Below are positions 29,591 through 29,910 of a stretch of DNA of 29,910 nt, in pieces; position 1 is the first letter of the stretch, and each line of letters opens with the position of its first letter. The DNA comes from Elysia marginata (taxonomy: Eukaryota > Mollusca > Gastropoda > Plakobranchidae): the NCBI GenBank assembly GCA_019649035.1, contig BMAT01009300.1:227351-257260 (forward strand), read 5' to 3'. Made by a program: the position numbers and the translations under genes. The notes under the pieces are model-generated. The model ran no database searches. It had not been told where the DNA came from and saw only the letters and a list, made by a program, of their open reading frames with translations.

Positions 29591-29910
29591 AATACTGATT
29601 AAAAGGGGTGATTAAGGCCAGGAGAAACTTTAATGAAAAGAGCAAGGTACAATTATTTTCTATTCTTTCCAGAATAGAATAGTGGGACTAGGGTCGGAAA
29701 CAGAGATTTCGAGGGTGGCGGAGGTGGGGAATGGGGGGCAGTCATTAAAATGAGAAAAATGGAGTGAAGTGAGAAAGAAAGACAGATAGACAGAGATCAC
29801 GACAGGGAGAAATAAAGTTGGCGGTATCAAGTTTGATAAAGTCGGTGATATCTAATAAATGTACCCAATCAATTACCGATGCGAAGCACGAACTGCCATA
29901 ACTAGTATAG
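29591..29910. other. No gene seen; purine-rich with G-runs
   Basis: Purine-rich flank. GAGGGTGGCGGAGGTGGGGA and GGGGGG near 29710-29739 could support a G-quadruplex. A short GACAGATAGACAGAG patch lies at 29780-29796. The window ends in unannotated DNA. Confidence 0.45.

Overview
This window looks like intergenic or intronic DNA from an animal nuclear genome. A marine gastropod or other mollusc is my best guess, at modest confidence. The reasons are: AT-rich sequence almost without long ORFs; very abundant (GA)n, (GATA)n and (GACA)n tracts; tRNA-derived SINEs; the 3' end of a CR1/L2-like LINE; several small inverted-repeat elements; and a frequent TAGATCTA palindrome. Assembly scars (70 N at 17846-17915, one N after a G-run at 16158) fit a draft eukaryotic contig. 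I see no bacterial-type operons, rRNA, intact tRNA genes or CRISPR.

Only one coding segment is well supported: an exon on the minus strand (10286 down to 10069). It encodes a basic N-terminus followed by the first two thirds of a ubiquitin-like beta-grasp domain and ends at a perfect GTAAGT splice donor. A CpG-rich stretch at 10540-10684 lies upstream and may be its promoter. Weaker exon candidates are at 213-452 (-), 7873-8094 (-) and 28465-28609 (+). A well-formed but unproven plus-strand intron lies at 7951-8082.

Layout. 1-3600: purine microsatellites, a 171-bp tandem repeat in three copies, and a small inverted-repeat element. 3600-9100: mostly unannotatable AT-rich DNA with (GA)n and a 24-base G-run. 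9100-11000: the ubiquitin-like exon and its possible promoter. 12000-15250: GA/GATA/GACA tracts, a tRNA-derived SINE head, a LINE 3' end, and a nearly perfect 215-bp hairpin MITE (13430-13644) flanked by TA. 17100-21000: a CpG-rich palindrome, a second tRNA-like SINE head, and an old minus-strand LINE (19734 to about 20520 and beyond) interrupted by a complete SINE (20537-20826) with a 15-bp target-site duplication. 22800-26400: a cluster of inverted-repeat elements and a 31-bp minisatellite. The most unusual item is here: a 231-bp foldback element at 26084-26314, built from a 10-bp unit that runs in one orientation and then flips, flanked by an exact 8-bp duplication. 26700-29910: more purine tracts, a possible retroelement 3' terminus and a possible terminal exon.

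The genes do not form a pathway. The window mainly records successive transposon insertions and microsatellite growth around at least one gene.
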